Source: Paracoccus salsus
GTDB taxonomy: Bacteria > Pseudomonadota > Alphaproteobacteria > Rhodobacterales > Rhodobacteraceae
Reading direction: 5' to 3'
NCBI RefSeq assembly: GCF_021556615.1
Contig: NZ_JAKGGD010000001.1
Location: 610,942 to 674,941, forward strand
Length of the DNA stretch: 64,000 nt
The position numbers were made by a program, and so were the translations under genes. Below are positions 20,621 to 30,084 of this stretch, piece by piece (the first letter of the stretch is position 1; each line of letters begins with the position of its first letter). The notes under the pieces were generated by a model that made no database searches, had not been told where the DNA came from, and saw only the letters and a list, made by a program, of their open reading frames with translations.

Positions 20621-20643
20621 AACGCCCCGGCAGGGGCGTTTCA
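20621..20643 (+). terminator. terminator after msrA
   Basis: AACGCCCC (20621-20628), loop GGCA, GGGGCGTT (20633-20640), then T. It lies 20 bases past the msrA stop, with the leftward RND gene ending 170 bases further on; nothing else is seen in that gap. Confidence 0.75.
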
Positions 20644-20811
20644 TTCGGGTAGGCCAGCAAGCACCCAGGCCCAGGCGTCGCGAGGTTTTTGCGTCCCGCG
20701 ATGGCGCCGCCAGCGGACAGATGTCTGATCGGCCGGCCCCGCGCGAGGCGGCGTGGCAGGCGAGACCGCGGCAAGACAGACGATCGCCGGATGTCGATTT
20801 GAAGCCGGGCG

Positions 20812-23800
20812 TCAGTTCCGCTCGGTCGCCGGCGGCCGGACCCCGAATACGACGCAATAAAGCGCCGGCACGAAGACCAGCGTGACCAGAGTGCCCGCGA
20901 TGATCCCGCCCATCATCGCGAACGCCATCGGCCCCCAGAAGACCTGCCGCGAAATCGGGATCAGTGCCAGCGATGCCGCCGCGGCGGTCAGCAGGATGGG
21001 CCGCGCCCGGCTGTCCGAGGCCTCGAATACCGCCTGCCAGCGCGACCGGCCCTTTCGCAGCAATTCCTGGATCTCGTGTACCAGGATCACCGAATTTCGG
21101 ATCAGGATGCCGATCAGCGCCAATATCCCCAGGATGGCCACGAACCCCATCGGGACACCGAACGGCACCAGCACCGCCACCACGCCGATCAGACCCAGCG
21201 GTGCCGCGGCGAAGACGATCAATGACAGCCTGAAACCTTGCATCTGTGCCATCACCAGCACGGCCATGATCAACAGCATGATCGGCACCACCGCGGCAAT
21301 CGGTGCCTGACTGTCGCCCGAGCTTTCGACCGTTCCGCCGACCTCCACGGCGACCGAGGGCGGCAGCGTCGCCCGATAGGCGGCAACCTGCCCGGCCAGC
21401 GCCGCCACCAGCGTCGCTGGCTGGTCATCGCTGGCTATGCTGGCCTTCACCGTCACGGTCGGCAGGCCGTTGCGCTGCGCGATCAGCGGCTGTTCGGTCC
21501 CATACTCCAGACCGACCAGCGCCGTCAGCGGAATGCGCCGCCCATCGCCGGTCGTCAGCTGTACGTTGCGGATCGAATCGAGCGACTCACGGTCGGCGGC
21601 ATCACCCCGGGCAAGGACATCGATCAGGAAGATGTCGTCACGCATCCGAGTGACCACGACCCCCGAGAACAGGGCGGAAAGCATGCCGGAGATGTCCTGA
21701 CTGGTGACGCCAAGCTGCCGCGCCTGATCCTGATCCACTTTCAGCAGCACCACCCGCGCAGGTTCGTTCCAGTCCAGCGTGATGTCACGCAGGCGAGGCT
21801 CGGCAGCCAGAGCCGAGGCCAGGCCCCGCGCGGCATCGCGCGCTGCGTCGCTGTCCACGGCGCTCACCCTGTACTGCACCGGCTTGCCCACCGGGGGGCC
21901 GATCTCGAGGTTCTTGACATAGACATCGAGGCCCGCGAAGTCACGCGCGGCGACGTCGCGCAGCCGGGCCTTGACCCTGTCGCGGGCCGCCAGATCCGGC
22001 GTCTGGATGACGATCTGTCCCATATGCGGCCCGGGCGTCGGCACGTCCATCGACAGCACGAAGCGTGGGGCGCTGCGGCCGACATGGGATGTCCAGAAAA
22101 GCACGTCCGGATCATCCGCCAGGGTCTTTTCCAGCCGGTCCATGTCGTCACGCGTCCGCAGGATGGAGGCATTCTGGCGTTCCGAGATATCGACCAGCAC
22201 CTCGGTTCGGTCCGAGGTCGGAAAGAACTGCTGCTCGACAAGGCGCATCCCGAAGACCGAGAGTCCGAATATCAGCAAGGTGATCGCAACCGTGGTCCAC
22301 TTGAATCGCATGGCAAGCAGCAGGAGGCGATGAAAGCTGCGCCGCAGCGGGCCCGGGCCGCGTGCATGATGGGCGATCCGGGTGGTCAGGAATGTCACGC
22401 CCAGGATCGGCGCGAACAGCACGGCGACGACCCACGAGATCACCAGCGACACGGCAATCACGACAAACAGCGAGAATGTGAACTCGCCGGCAGCCGAGTT
22501 GTTCAGCCCGATCGGAATGAAACCGGCCACGGTCACCAGCGTGCCTGTCAGCATCGGGAACGCGATCGACGTCCAGGCATAGCTTGCCGCGTCAGCCAGC
22601 GACTCTCCGATCTCCAGGCGCGAGATCATGGTCTCGATGGCAATCATGGCGTCGTCGACCAGCAGCCCCAGCGCGATGATCAGCGCCCCCAGCGAGATGC
22701 GTTGCAGGGTGATGCCGTACACATCCAGGATCACGAAGGTGATCGCCAGAACAAGCGGGATCGTCAGCGTCACCACGAAGCCGGCGCGAAAGCCCAGGCT
22801 GATGAAGCTGACGACCAGCACGATCAGGACCGCCTCCGCCAGGGCTTTGACGAAGTGGCCGACGGCATTGTTGACGACGTCGGGCTGGTCGGCGACCTGG
22901 GCCATCTCGATGCCGATCGGCAGGTCGGCCGCGACCTGCCGCATCAGCGTGTCGAGTTCGGCACCGAATTCGAGAATGTTGTTGCCCTCGCGCATGCCGA
23001 TCTGCAAGCCGATGGCGGGCTGGCCGCGATAGCGAAAAAGCGTCTGGGGCGGGTCTTGATAGGCGCGCGTGACGCTGGCCACGTCGGCCAGGTTGAAGAA
23101 CCGCTCGCCCACGCGCAGATTGACATCGGCGATGGCGGAGGCATCGTCGAACTGTCCGCCGACCCTGACCATCACCCGTTCGGGTCCGGCCTGGATGACG
23201 CCCGCAGGGACGATCGCATTCTGCGTCGCAAGCGTTGCCATAACCTGTTGCTCGCTCAGCCCCAGCGCCGCCAGCCGGGCGGTCGAGAATTCCAGGTGGA
23301 TGACCTCGTCCTGTTCGCCCAGAAGCTCGGTCTTGCCTGCCGCGTCCAGCGACGCGACGCGCTTTCGGATCAACTCGACGCGGTCGCGCAATTCGCGCTG
23401 GCTGAACCCGTCCGCGGTGAAGGCATAGATGTTTCCGAAGACATCGCCGAAATTGTCGTTGAACTGGAAGCCCGCGAATTCCTGCGGAAAATCGGGCCGG
23501 ATGTCAGCCATCATCTGGCGGACCCGGTTCCAGATCTCGGGCACGGCCGGACCGCGCGTGGTGGGCTGCAATTCGAGATAGACGACCGCCTGCCCGGGCA
23601 TCGTGATCGATCTAGTGAAGTCAAGCTCGTCCAGTTCTTCCAGCTTGGTCTCGATCCTCGTGGTGACCTGTTTCAGCGTCTCGTCGATGCTGGCGCCGGG
23701 CAACGCAGCCGCGATCAGCATGGTCTTGATGGTGAAGTCCGGATCCTCCTCACGGCCCAGATTCTCATAGCTGATGGCACCCGCGATCATCGAGACGACG

Positions 23801-23862
23801 AGCAGGAACCAGACGAAGCTGCGATGTTTCAGGGCCCAGTCCGAAAGGTTGAAACGCTTCAC
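20812..23862 (-). CDS. RND-family efflux transporter permease
   Basis: 1016 residues, normal for AcrB-type proton-driven pumps. Twelve transmembrane helices are expected: one at the N-terminus (about 12-30), a block at about 335-540, and a block at about 845-1005. The proton-relay pair appears as LLVDDAMIAIET (Asp-Asp) in the fourth helix, and IRNSVILVHEI marks helix 10, where AcrB has Lys. The N-terminal NLGREEDPDFTIKTMLIAA matches the subgroup seen with two adaptors. It overlaps the adaptor gene upstream by four bases. Substrate unknown. No outer-membrane channel gene is present here, so it must borrow one. Confidence 0.94.
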   Translation of the reverse strand: MKRFNLSDWALKHRSFVWFLLVVSMIAGAISYENLGREEDPDFTIKTMLIAAALPGASIDETLKQVTTRIETKLEELDELDFTRSITMPGQAVVYLELQPTTRGPAVPEIWNRVRQMMADIRPDFPQEFAGFQFNDNFGDVFGNIYAFTADGFSQRELRDRVELIRKRVASLDAAGKTELLGEQDEVIHLEFSTARLAALGLSEQQVMATLATQNAIVPAGVIQAGPERVMVRVGGQFDDASAIADVNLRVGERFFNLADVASVTRAYQDPPQTLFRYRGQPAIGLQIGMREGNNILEFGAELDTLMRQVAADLPIGIEMAQVADQPDVVNNAVGHFVKALAEAVLIVLVVSFISLGFRAGFVVTLTIPLVLAITFVILDVYGITLQRISLGALIIALGLLVDDAMIAIETMISRLEIGESLADAASYAWTSIAFPMLTGTLVTVAGFIPIGLNNSAAGEFTFSLFVVIAVSLVISWVVAVLFAPILGVTFLTTRIAHHARGPGPLRRSFHRLLLLAMRFKWTTVAITLLIFGLSVFGMRLVEQQFFPTSDRTEVLVDISERQNASILRTRDDMDRLEKTLADDPDVLFWTSHVGRSAPRFVLSMDVPTPGPHMGQIVIQTPDLAARDRVKARLRDVAARDFAGLDVYVKNLEIGPPVGKPVQYRVSAVDSDAARDAARGLASALAAEPRLRDITLDWNEPARVVLLKVDQDQARQLGVTSQDISGMLSALFSGVVVTRMRDDIFLIDVLARGDAADRESLDSIRNVQLTTGDGRRIPLTALVGLEYGTEQPLIAQRNGLPTVTVKASIASDDQPATLVAALAGQVAAYRATLPPSVAVEVGGTVESSGDSQAPIAAVVPIMLLIMAVLVMAQMQGFRLSLIVFAAAPLGLIGVVAVLVPFGVPMGFVAILGILALIGILIRNSVILVHEIQELLRKGRSRWQAVFEASDSRARPILLTAAAASLALIPISRQVFWGPMAFAMMGGIIAGTLVTLVFVPALYCVVFGVRPPATERN

Positions 23863-24971
23863 GGATCGACCCTCCGGCCCACGGCCTGTCCCTCTTTCAG
23901 CGAATGGATGCCGCGGGTGATCACTTCGTCCCCGGCCGCGATCCCGGACGCTATCAGAACCCGCCCCTGCAACTCGGGCCCGGTCTCGACCGGCACCGCA
24001 TTGGCATGCGCTGTCTCGCCGTTGCGCGTCACACGCCAGACCCAGTCCTTGCCTTCGCGCCGAAAGATCGCCCCGGCCGGCACGGTCAGGGCAGGCTCGC
24101 TCGCCGTCCCAAGCCGCGCGCGGATCAGCGCACCCAGCCTGAACGGGGCGCTCTCGGGCAGCCTCAGATACAGCCGCCTTGTGCGTGTCGCGGTATCGGC
24201 CAGCGGCTCGATCCGGTCCAGCATGGCGGGCACCTCGTCTTCGGGCGCGATTCGCTGCCAGACCGTGAAGGCGGCATTCTCCGGCAGCCCCGCCAACGCC
24301 GATTCGGGCAGGTCGATGACCGCTTCGCGACGATCCTCGGCCGACAGCTGAAGGATCGGCGCGCCGGCGCTGACAACCGAGCCCGGCGCCTCGTAAACGG
24401 CGCTGACAACGCCCGCGAAAGGTGCAGTCATGCGGGCATATCCCTCGGCGTCCTGCGCCTGCAACAGTTCCGACCGCGCCCGTTCCGCCGCAGCCTCGGC
24501 GGCAGCCGCGCCCCGCAACGCCTCCTCAAGCTGCGCGTCCGAGGCGACGCCGCGCCCGGCCAGCGCCTGGGTTCGTTCCAGCGCGGTGCGGGCCGTGTTC
24601 AACTGCACCTCGGCGGCATCGACCGCCGCCTTCGCGGCGCGGGTGGTGGCCGCCATGTCCTCGGTCGCCAGTTCGGCCAGCACCTCGCCCTCCTGCACGC
24701 GATGACCCAGATCGACATGACGGATGACCATCCGGCCGATGATCTGAAACGCCATGGTGACCTGGGTCTGCGAGGCCACCGTGCCGGGCACCCAGCGCGA
24801 GGCCATGCCGCTGTCCTCGATGATTTCCGTCACCACGGGGCGCGGGGCGGTGCTGACCTGGGTCGGGGCGCTGAAATCCAGCCATTCGGGCAATTCCAGC
24901 GCCGCGGCCGGCGCGGCCGCCCCAAGCGCCAGCGCAAGCAACGCGCGCCCGATGCCAAGCCGGCGGATCAC
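23859..24971 (-). CDS. RND efflux periplasmic adaptor subunit (second of two)
   Basis: 370 residues. A signal peptide (about 1-24, ending AAPAAALE) precedes a membrane-fusion protein fold: a barrel/lipoyl half (ASQTQVTMAFQIIGRMV...VQEGEVLAEL), a helical hairpin of Ala/Glu heptads (about 105-165), the second lipoyl half (TAPFAGVVSAVYEAPGS) and beta-barrel and membrane-proximal domains. It bridges the pump and the outer-membrane channel. Overlaps of four bases at both ends mean the three genes are one translation-coupled operon. It differs clearly from its neighbour adaptor. Confidence 0.92.
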   Translation of the reverse strand: MIRRLGIGRALLALALGAAAPAAALELPEWLDFSAPTQVSTAPRPVVTEIIEDSGMASRWVPGTVASQTQVTMAFQIIGRMVIRHVDLGHRVQEGEVLAELATEDMAATTRAAKAAVDAAEVQLNTARTALERTQALAGRGVASDAQLEEALRGAAAAEAAAERARSELLQAQDAEGYARMTAPFAGVVSAVYEAPGSVVSAGAPILQLSAEDRREAVIDLPESALAGLPENAAFTVWQRIAPEDEVPAMLDRIEPLADTATRTRRLYLRLPESAPFRLGALIRARLGTASEPALTVPAGAIFRREGKDWVWRVTRNGETAHANAVPVETGPELQGRVLIASGIAAGDEVITRGIHSLKEGQAVGRRVDP

Positions 24972-26044
24972 GGTCGCGCCTCGGCGGGCCGGACCTTGCG
25001 GCCGGGATACATCAACTGCGATCCCGCGCCCACCACCCGGTCCCCGGGTTCCACGCCCGCAGACAGGAACACGGCTCCATCCGCGAACTGGCCGATCCGG
25101 ACCGGAACCAGCCGGACGCGGTCATCGTCGTCTATGAGCCACACCGCGGGCGCATCGCCCTGGCGCATCAGCACCGTCCAGGGCAGCTGCACCCCGGCGC
25201 CGGTCGAAATCCGCAGCGAGCCGCGAACCGCGGCGCCCAGCAGGGCGATGCTGTCCTCGACCGCTGCGATCTGCGCGCGCAGCGTGACCGTGCCGGTCCG
25301 GGGATCGACCAGCGGTGCGATCTCGCTGACCGTCCCGACCATCGTGGGGCGATCGATGTCGATGGTGTCCAGCTTCACCCGGCGTCCCATCGCCTCGCGC
25401 AAAAGCGGGTGGTCGGGCGCCTGAAAGACCGCATCCAGCCCGTGCGTCGTCGCCAGCGACAGCACCGGCTGCGCCGCCCCGACGATCTGGCCGGGCGCGA
25501 CGTTGCGGGCGGTGACCACCGCCGCTTCCGGCGCGCGCAGGACGGTTTCGTCAACGGCGCGACGGGCCTGTTCGACCTGGCTTTCCGCGCGCTCGACCGC
25601 GCCCTCGGCCCCGGACAACGCCTGCATGGCCGCGTCGCGGGCCGCGCGCGTTCCCACGCCGCGCTCCAGCATCGCGCGGGCGCGATCGCTGGCCTGGCGC
25701 GCCTGTGCCTGGGCCGCGCGCGCCGCGGCAAGACTTGCCCGCGCGACGTTGAGCGCCTGATCCTGCTGGACCGAAGCCAGTCGCGCCATTGCCTGACCGG
25801 CGCTTACCTGATCGCCTTCCTCCGCCAGCACCTCGACCACACGGCCACTTTGACGGAAGCCCAGGTCAAGACTGTCCATAGCCTCGATCGTGCCGGACAA
25901 CTGCAGCTCAAGATCATAGGGCTGTTGTGTCGCGGTGGCGAATTCCACGCGAATATCACCATCCTGCGCCGCCACAGCGGACGCGATCAGCACGACAGGA
26001 AGGAGCGAGGAAAGGCGCAGCAAGACCATGAAAAAAAGCACCAT
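24968..26044 (-). CDS. RND efflux periplasmic adaptor subunit (first of two)
   Basis: 358 residues. A signal peptide (about 1-26, ASAVAAQDG) is followed by the lipoyl half FRQSGRVVEVLAEEGDQVSAG, a long Ala/Arg/Gln-rich hairpin (about 85-165), VLRAPEAAVVTARNVAPGQIV as second half (shown here in two pieces) and C-terminal barrel domains ending LMYPGRKVRP. First gene of the operon. Two ATGs are possible (26044 and 26029) and neither has a clear ribosome site. A near-palindrome just upstream could be an operator, but no regulator gene is next to it. Confidence 0.9.
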   Translation of the reverse strand: MVLFFMVLLRLSSLLPVVLIASAVAAQDGDIRVEFATATQQPYDLELQLSGTIEAMDSLDLGFRQSGRVVEVLAEEGDQVSAGQAMARLASVQQDQALNVARASLAAARAAQAQARQASDRARAMLERGVGTRAARDAAMQALSGAEGAVERAESQVEQARRAVDETVLRAPEAAVVTARNVAPGQIVGAAQPVLSLATTHGLDAVFQAPDHPLLREAMGRRVKLDTIDIDRPTMVGTVSEIAPLVDPRTGTVTLRAQIAAVEDSIALLGAAVRGSLRISTGAGVQLPWTVLMRQGDAPAVWLIDDDDRVRLVPVRIGQFADGAVFLSAGVEPGDRVVGAGSQLMYPGRKVRPAEARP

Positions 26045-26052
26045 ATGTATGC

Positions 26053-26064
26053 ACCACTTGTGGT
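26053..26064. promoter_or_regulatory. near-palindrome upstream of the RND operon
   Basis: ACCACTTGTGGT: five-base arms around TT, nine bases before the first adaptor start. It may be an operator for a TetR-like regulator encoded elsewhere; such short arms also occur by chance. Confidence 0.3.
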
Positions 26065-26096
26065 CCAGAAATGAGCGTTTGGGAAGCCCCCTGCCC

Positions 26097-27284
26097 TTAC
26101 GTCACCGATGCTTGTTGATGAAATTGCTCGCGATTCCAGCTTTCGTCACGCAGGATGCGCGCAAGTGTCGCGACGGCCCTGTCGACGTCAGCCGCATCAT
26201 TGTATAGCGGCGCGAAACCAAATCGCAGCACGTCCGGAGCGCGAAAATCCCCGATCACGCCCTCGGAGATCAGCGCCTGCATGACCGCATAGCCGTGCGG
26301 ATGCCGGAAGCCGACCTGCGACCCGCGCATCGCGGGATCGCGCGGCGAGTTCAGCGTGACATCGGGGCAATCCGCCTCCACCCCGGCGATGAAGGCCTGC
26401 GTCAGCTCGATCGACCGGGCCCGCAGATCGGCAAGCGCGACACCCTCCCAGACATCCAGGGCCGCGTCCAGGACGGTCAGCGCGATGACCGGCGGCGTGC
26501 CCACGCGCATCCGTTCGATCCCCGCCGCGGGCCGATAATTCGGATCGAAGGCAAAAGGTGTTTCGTGCCCCATCCAGCCTTGCAGGATCGGCTGGGCGGC
26601 ATCGGCGTGGCGCGGATGGGTCCAGATGAAGGCGGGCGAGCCGGGACCGCCATTCAGATACTTGTAAGTGCAGCCGACCGCGAAATCGGCGTCCGCCCCG
26701 GTCAGGTCCACATCGACCGCCCCGGCCGAATGGGCCAGATCCCAGACCGTCAGCGCGCCGGAAACATGGGCCTTCGCGGTCAGCGCCTGCATGTCGTGTC
26801 GGCGGCCGGTGCGGTAGTCGACCTCGGTAAGCATCAGGACCGCCAGATCATCGCCGATCGCATCGTCGACCTCATCGGGCGCAACGACCCGCAACTCGGC
26901 ATCCACGGCCCGCGCCAGGCCCTGCGCGACATACAGGTCCGATGGAAAATTGCCGCTGTCCGACAGGATCACCCGACGATCGGGCCGCATCGCCCGCGCC
27001 GCGCTGACCGCCTGGAACACCTTGATCGAAAGCGTATCGCCCATCACGACCTCGCCCGGCCCGGCACCGATCAGCCGCGCGATCCGGTCGCCGACCTTGC
27101 GCGGCTGGACATACCAGCCTGCGCGGTTCCAGCCGGTGATCAGCATCTGCGACCACTCCTCGTCCAGCACCCTGACCGCCCGAGCCGTCGCGGCCAGCGG
27201 CATCGGCCCAAGCGAATTGCCGTCCAGATAGGTGACGCCCTCGGGCAGGTGAAAGGCCCGGCGCGTGGCTGCGAAATCCGTCAT
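26097..27284 (-). CDS. kynU: kynureninase
   Basis: 395 residues. A PLP enzyme that splits L-kynurenine to anthranilate and alanine in tryptophan breakdown. Visible: TYLDGNSLGPMP at the N-terminus, GDTLSIKVFQA, the WDLAHSAGA motif (Asp182 pairs with the PLP nitrogen, His185) and CTYKYLNGGPGSP with the PLP lysine Lys208. The C-terminal RFGFAPLYN motif is also typical. It is divergent from a kynurenine formamidase gene 62 bases away, so two consecutive steps of the kynurenine route share a regulatory region. Tryptophan dioxygenase is not in the window. Confidence 0.96.
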   Translation of the reverse strand: MTDFAATRRAFHLPEGVTYLDGNSLGPMPLAATARAVRVLDEEWSQMLITGWNRAGWYVQPRKVGDRIARLIGAGPGEVVMGDTLSIKVFQAVSAARAMRPDRRVILSDSGNFPSDLYVAQGLARAVDAELRVVAPDEVDDAIGDDLAVLMLTEVDYRTGRRHDMQALTAKAHVSGALTVWDLAHSAGAVDVDLTGADADFAVGCTYKYLNGGPGSPAFIWTHPRHADAAQPILQGWMGHETPFAFDPNYRPAAGIERMRVGTPPVIALTVLDAALDVWEGVALADLRARSIELTQAFIAGVEADCPDVTLNSPRDPAMRGSQVGFRHPHGYAVMQALISEGVIGDFRAPDVLRFGFAPLYNDAADVDRAVATLARILRDESWNREQFHQQASVT

Positions 27285-27346
27285 CTGTCTCTCCCTCTTG
27301 ACCGCAGGCTAACAGCCGGCCCTATTGCGCGGAAGAGGAGGTCTTC

Positions 27347-28138
27347 ATGCTGTATCAGGTCACCGACTGGGACGACGCCTATGCGAACGGCCCGCATATC
27401 CCGGATGGCGACGGTTATCCGCCGCGCTGGATGCAGCAGGCAGCCGATTTTCGGGCGACACATTTGCCGCAGGCTCTTGGGGTCGGCCATCTGTTCCACC
27501 CGGCAGGCGAAGCGCACGGGCTGGCCGTGTTCATCCACGGCGGCTACTGGATGAAGTTCGATCCTTCGGTCTGGTCGCATCTGGCCGCCGGCCCGCTGGC
27601 GGCGGGCTGGGCGGTCGCCATTCCGGCCTATACGCTGGCGCCCCAGGCAAGGATCGCGCGAATGACCGCGGAAATCGCCGCCGCCATCGTCGAGGCCGCG
27701 GCGCGCGTCCGCGGTCCGATCGCCATCACCGGCCATTCGGCGGGCGGTCATCTGGCCGCGCGGATGGTCTGCCGCGACGGCACCCTGCCGGATAGCGTCG
27801 CCGATCGGATCAGCGCCTGCGTGCCGATCTCGGCGCTGTCCGATCTGCGGCCGCTGATGCGGACCACCATGAACGCCACACTGTCCATCGACGCCGACGA
27901 GGCCGCCCTTGAAAGCCCGGCGCTGCTGCACCCGCGACGGGGGGTCCCGGTCACCGCGTGGGTCGGCAGCATGGAGCGGCCCGAATTCATTCGGCAGTCG
28001 CGGCTGCTGGCCGATATCTGGGCCGGTCTGGGCGCCGCGACCGATCTTGTCATCGACCCCGGCCGCCACCATTTCGACGTGATCGAGGCGCTGACCGATA
28101 TGGACACGCCGCTGACCCGCACCCTGCTCAGCCGATAA
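27347..28138 (+). CDS. alpha/beta hydrolase, probable kynurenine formamidase
   Basis: 263 residues. The HGGYWMKF oxyanion motif (about residues 64-71) and the GHSAGGHLA nucleophile elbow (about 129-137, Ser131) mark the arylformamidase group of alpha/beta hydrolases, which hydrolyse N-formylkynurenine to kynurenine. A C-terminal His (RHHFDV, about 244-249) completes the triad. The product feeds kynureninase encoded divergently next door, which strongly supports the assignment. GGAAGAGGAGG precedes the ATG. The last 11 bases overlap the convergent aldo/keto reductase gene. Confidence 0.88.
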   Translation: MLYQVTDWDDAYANGPHIPDGDGYPPRWMQQAADFRATHLPQALGVGHLFHPAGEAHGLAVFIHGGYWMKFDPSVWSHLAAGPLAAGWAVAIPAYTLAPQARIARMTAEIAAAIVEAAARVRGPIAITGHSAGGHLAARMVCRDGTLPDSVADRISACVPISALSDLRPLMRTTMNATLSIDADEAALESPALLHPRRGVPVTAWVGSMERPEFIRQSRLLADIWAGLGAATDLVIDPGRHHFDVIEALTDMDTPLTRTLLSR

Positions 28139-28952
28139 AGCTGTCGGGGTCAGGCCCGTTGCGGCCGGCGCTGTCCAGCGCGTCGATCGAGGCGATGTCC
28201 GCATCGCTCAGATGCAGCGTCAGCGCGTCGAAATTCTGCTGCAACCGCTTGGGGTCCTGCGATTTGGGGATGACCGACAGCCCATGCGCCAGATGCCACG
28301 CGATGATGACCTGAGCGGGGCTGGCGCCGTGTCGTTTCGCCACGTCCCTGACCGGTGCCGCGTCGAAATCCGACGTCCGGCCCAACGGCGCCCAGCTTTG
28401 CGTGACGATCCCCAGACGCCTGTTGGCGGACCGCAACGCGGGCTGGGCAAAGGTCGGATGCAGCTCGATCTGGTTCAACGCGGGCGCGACCCCGGTTTCG
28501 GCGATCAGACGATCCAGATGCGACAGTTGGAAATTCGCGACCCCGATGGACCGGACCCGGCCCTGATCCCGCAGCTCGATCAGGGTCTTCCAGGTTTCGA
28601 CATACAGATCCTGCTGTGGCGCGGGCCAGTGAATCAGATACAGGTCCAGCTGATCCAGTCCGATCCGCCCCATCGTCGCGTCGAACGCCTTCAGGGTCCG
28701 GTCACGGCCCTGCTGATCGTTCCACAGCTTGGAGGTCACGAAGACCTCTTCGCGCGGCAGGCCCGACTCGCGGACCGCCTGCCCCATCCCCGCCTCGTTG
28801 CCATACATCGCGGCCCCATCGATCAGGCGATAGCCGATGCTCAGGGCCGTGCGGATTGTCGCGGCGGTCCGGTCGGGCGGGATCTGCCAGATACCCAGTC
28901 CAAGTTGCGGCATCGTGTGGTGATCGTTCAGCGTCAGCATCGGCTGGGTCAT
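28128..28952 (-). CDS. aldo/keto reductase
   Basis: 274 residues, typical of AKR5-like bacterial enzymes (DkgA/2,5-diketogluconate reductase group). NADPH-dependent reduction of carbonyls. Motifs: GLGIWQIP, the catalytic Asp in RLIDGAAMYGNE (with Tyr), FVTSKLWN containing the catalytic Lys, LIHWP with the catalytic His, and VIPKSQDPKRLQQNF for the NADPH phosphate. The start at 28952 follows AAGGAGACC. Converges on, and overlaps, the formamidase gene; no pathway link is evident. Confidence 0.93.
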   Translation of the reverse strand: MTQPMLTLNDHHTMPQLGLGIWQIPPDRTAATIRTALSIGYRLIDGAAMYGNEAGMGQAVRESGLPREEVFVTSKLWNDQQGRDRTLKAFDATMGRIGLDQLDLYLIHWPAPQQDLYVETWKTLIELRDQGRVRSIGVANFQLSHLDRLIAETGVAPALNQIELHPTFAQPALRSANRRLGIVTQSWAPLGRTSDFDAAPVRDVAKRHGASPAQVIIAWHLAHGLSVIPKSQDPKRLQQNFDALTLHLSDADIASIDALDSAGRNGPDPDSFIG

Positions 28953-29019
28953 AAAGGTCTCCTTGCATGGCCGTGGCGGGTTCGCTGACCCAACGATACC
29001 CGGCGCGGCCCGGTTCGAT

Positions 29020-29490
29020 CTAGAATGTGAAATCCGCGACCACGGCGGCGGTGATCGCAAGCAGCCGGTCGGGCGCGATGGCGAAGATGTGACGGGGGGT
29101 GCCCGCTGCGGCCCAGACCGTGTCGAACTGCGACAGGCGCGGGTCGAACCAGGCGTCCACGGGCTTCAGATGTCCGATCGGAGCCACGCCGCCGATCGCG
29201 AAGCCGGTCTCGGCACGGATCAGCGCGGCGTCGGCCTTGCCAAGCGGTTGGCCGGCCAGTGCCGCCGCCTTCGCAGGATCGACCCGGTTGCCGCCAGCAG
29301 TCAGGAACAGCACGGCATGGCCGGTCGTCTCGCCCCGAAAGATGATCGACTTGGCGATCTGGTCCATCGCGCAACCCGCTGCCGCCGCGGCCTCGGCCGC
29401 CGTGCGGGTCGAGCCCGGCATTTCAAGCAACTGGACCGTCTCACCCGAAGCCTTCAAAGCCGCCCTGACCCGCGAAAGGCTCTTGCTCAT
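29020..29490 (-). CDS. YbaK/EbsC-family aminoacyl-tRNA deacylase
   Basis: 156 residues. Members remove wrongly attached amino acids from tRNA (for example Cys-tRNA-Pro or Ala-tRNA-Pro). Visible: AAAAAGCAMDQIAKSIIFRG with the conserved Lys that binds the adenosine end (cited in part), FLTAGGNRVD, and FAIGGVAPIGH, the family's GGVxPxGH loop. The start at 29490 follows GGAGGA; the longer frame upstream is a shadow. Divergent from the small gene at 29641. Which tRNA it edits is not decidable here. Confidence 0.9.
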   Translation of the reverse strand: MSKSLSRVRAALKASGETVQLLEMPGSTRTAAEAAAAAGCAMDQIAKSIIFRGETTGHAVLFLTAGGNRVDPAKAAALAGQPLGKADAALIRAETGFAIGGVAPIGHLKPVDAWFDPRLSQFDTVWAAAGTPRHIFAIAPDRLLAITAAVVADFTF

Positions 29491-29640
29491 CCCGTCCTCC
29501 CTCGCCGGATTGTTCCGTCTGCCCCGGATAAGGCTCCGGCACGGGTATGGGAACCTGAGTCGCGCGCCCGAGATCGGGATCGGGGACTTGCGCGCGACAC
29601 GTCGCCGTGCTGTGCCTTCCTGCAGAAAGGAGCGCCTGCC

Positions 29641-29970
29641 ATGGATGTCTATACCCTCGTGGTCGAACTTGGCCGAAAATCCGGTGATGGCCTGCCCGAG
29701 GGCGCCACCGGGGCGGCGCTGATCTGCTATGCCGCCGGTCGAAACGAGGCCGAGGCGGTGCGCGAAACCGTCGCAATCCTGAAAAAGGCCGACATGGCGC
29801 CGCTGGACGTGACCAGCTACGGCACAGCGTCCGAACGCTCGGAAGAGGGTCAGCAGATCGACGACGACGAACGCGCGCTGATGGACCGCGCCCTGGCCGA
29901 GGATTCCGTCATCATCGCGCATATGCAGCCTTTCTTCTCCGATGACGCGGATGCCGTCGGCGAAGACTGA
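29641..29970 (+). CDS. small protein of unknown function
   Basis: 109 residues, MDVYTLVVELGRKSGDGLP at the start and an acidic tail (DDDERALMD...FFSDDADAVGED). AAAGGAG lies 9 bases before the ATG, and codon use fits a real gene. The middle (ALICYAAGRNEAEAVRETVAILKKADMAP, given here only as description of its Ala/Glu-rich helix) suggests an alpha/beta fold. No signal peptide, membrane helix or cysteine pair. I do not recognise the family. It stands alone between the YbaK-like gene and a lytic transglycosylase. Confidence 0.72.
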   Translation: MDVYTLVVELGRKSGDGLPEGATGAALICYAAGRNEAEAVRETVAILKKADMAPLDVTSYGTASERSEEGQQIDDDERALMDRALAEDSVIIAHMQPFFSDDADAVGED

Positions 29971-30084
29971 CCGGCCCCTGAGATCGCCTCAGAATGATCG
30001 CGGCCCTCCCTGTTCAAGCAGAATCGCCGCTGCTAGACTGCCTCACAACAAGAAGAGCAGCAGTCACGAACAGGCGAACACACG

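Noticed and set aside
21238..24351. A 1037-codon plus-strand open frame opposite the RND genes
   Set aside because: Low-complexity His/Arg/Asp composition typical of antisense frames in high-GC DNA; the minus-strand RND permease and adaptor are clear.
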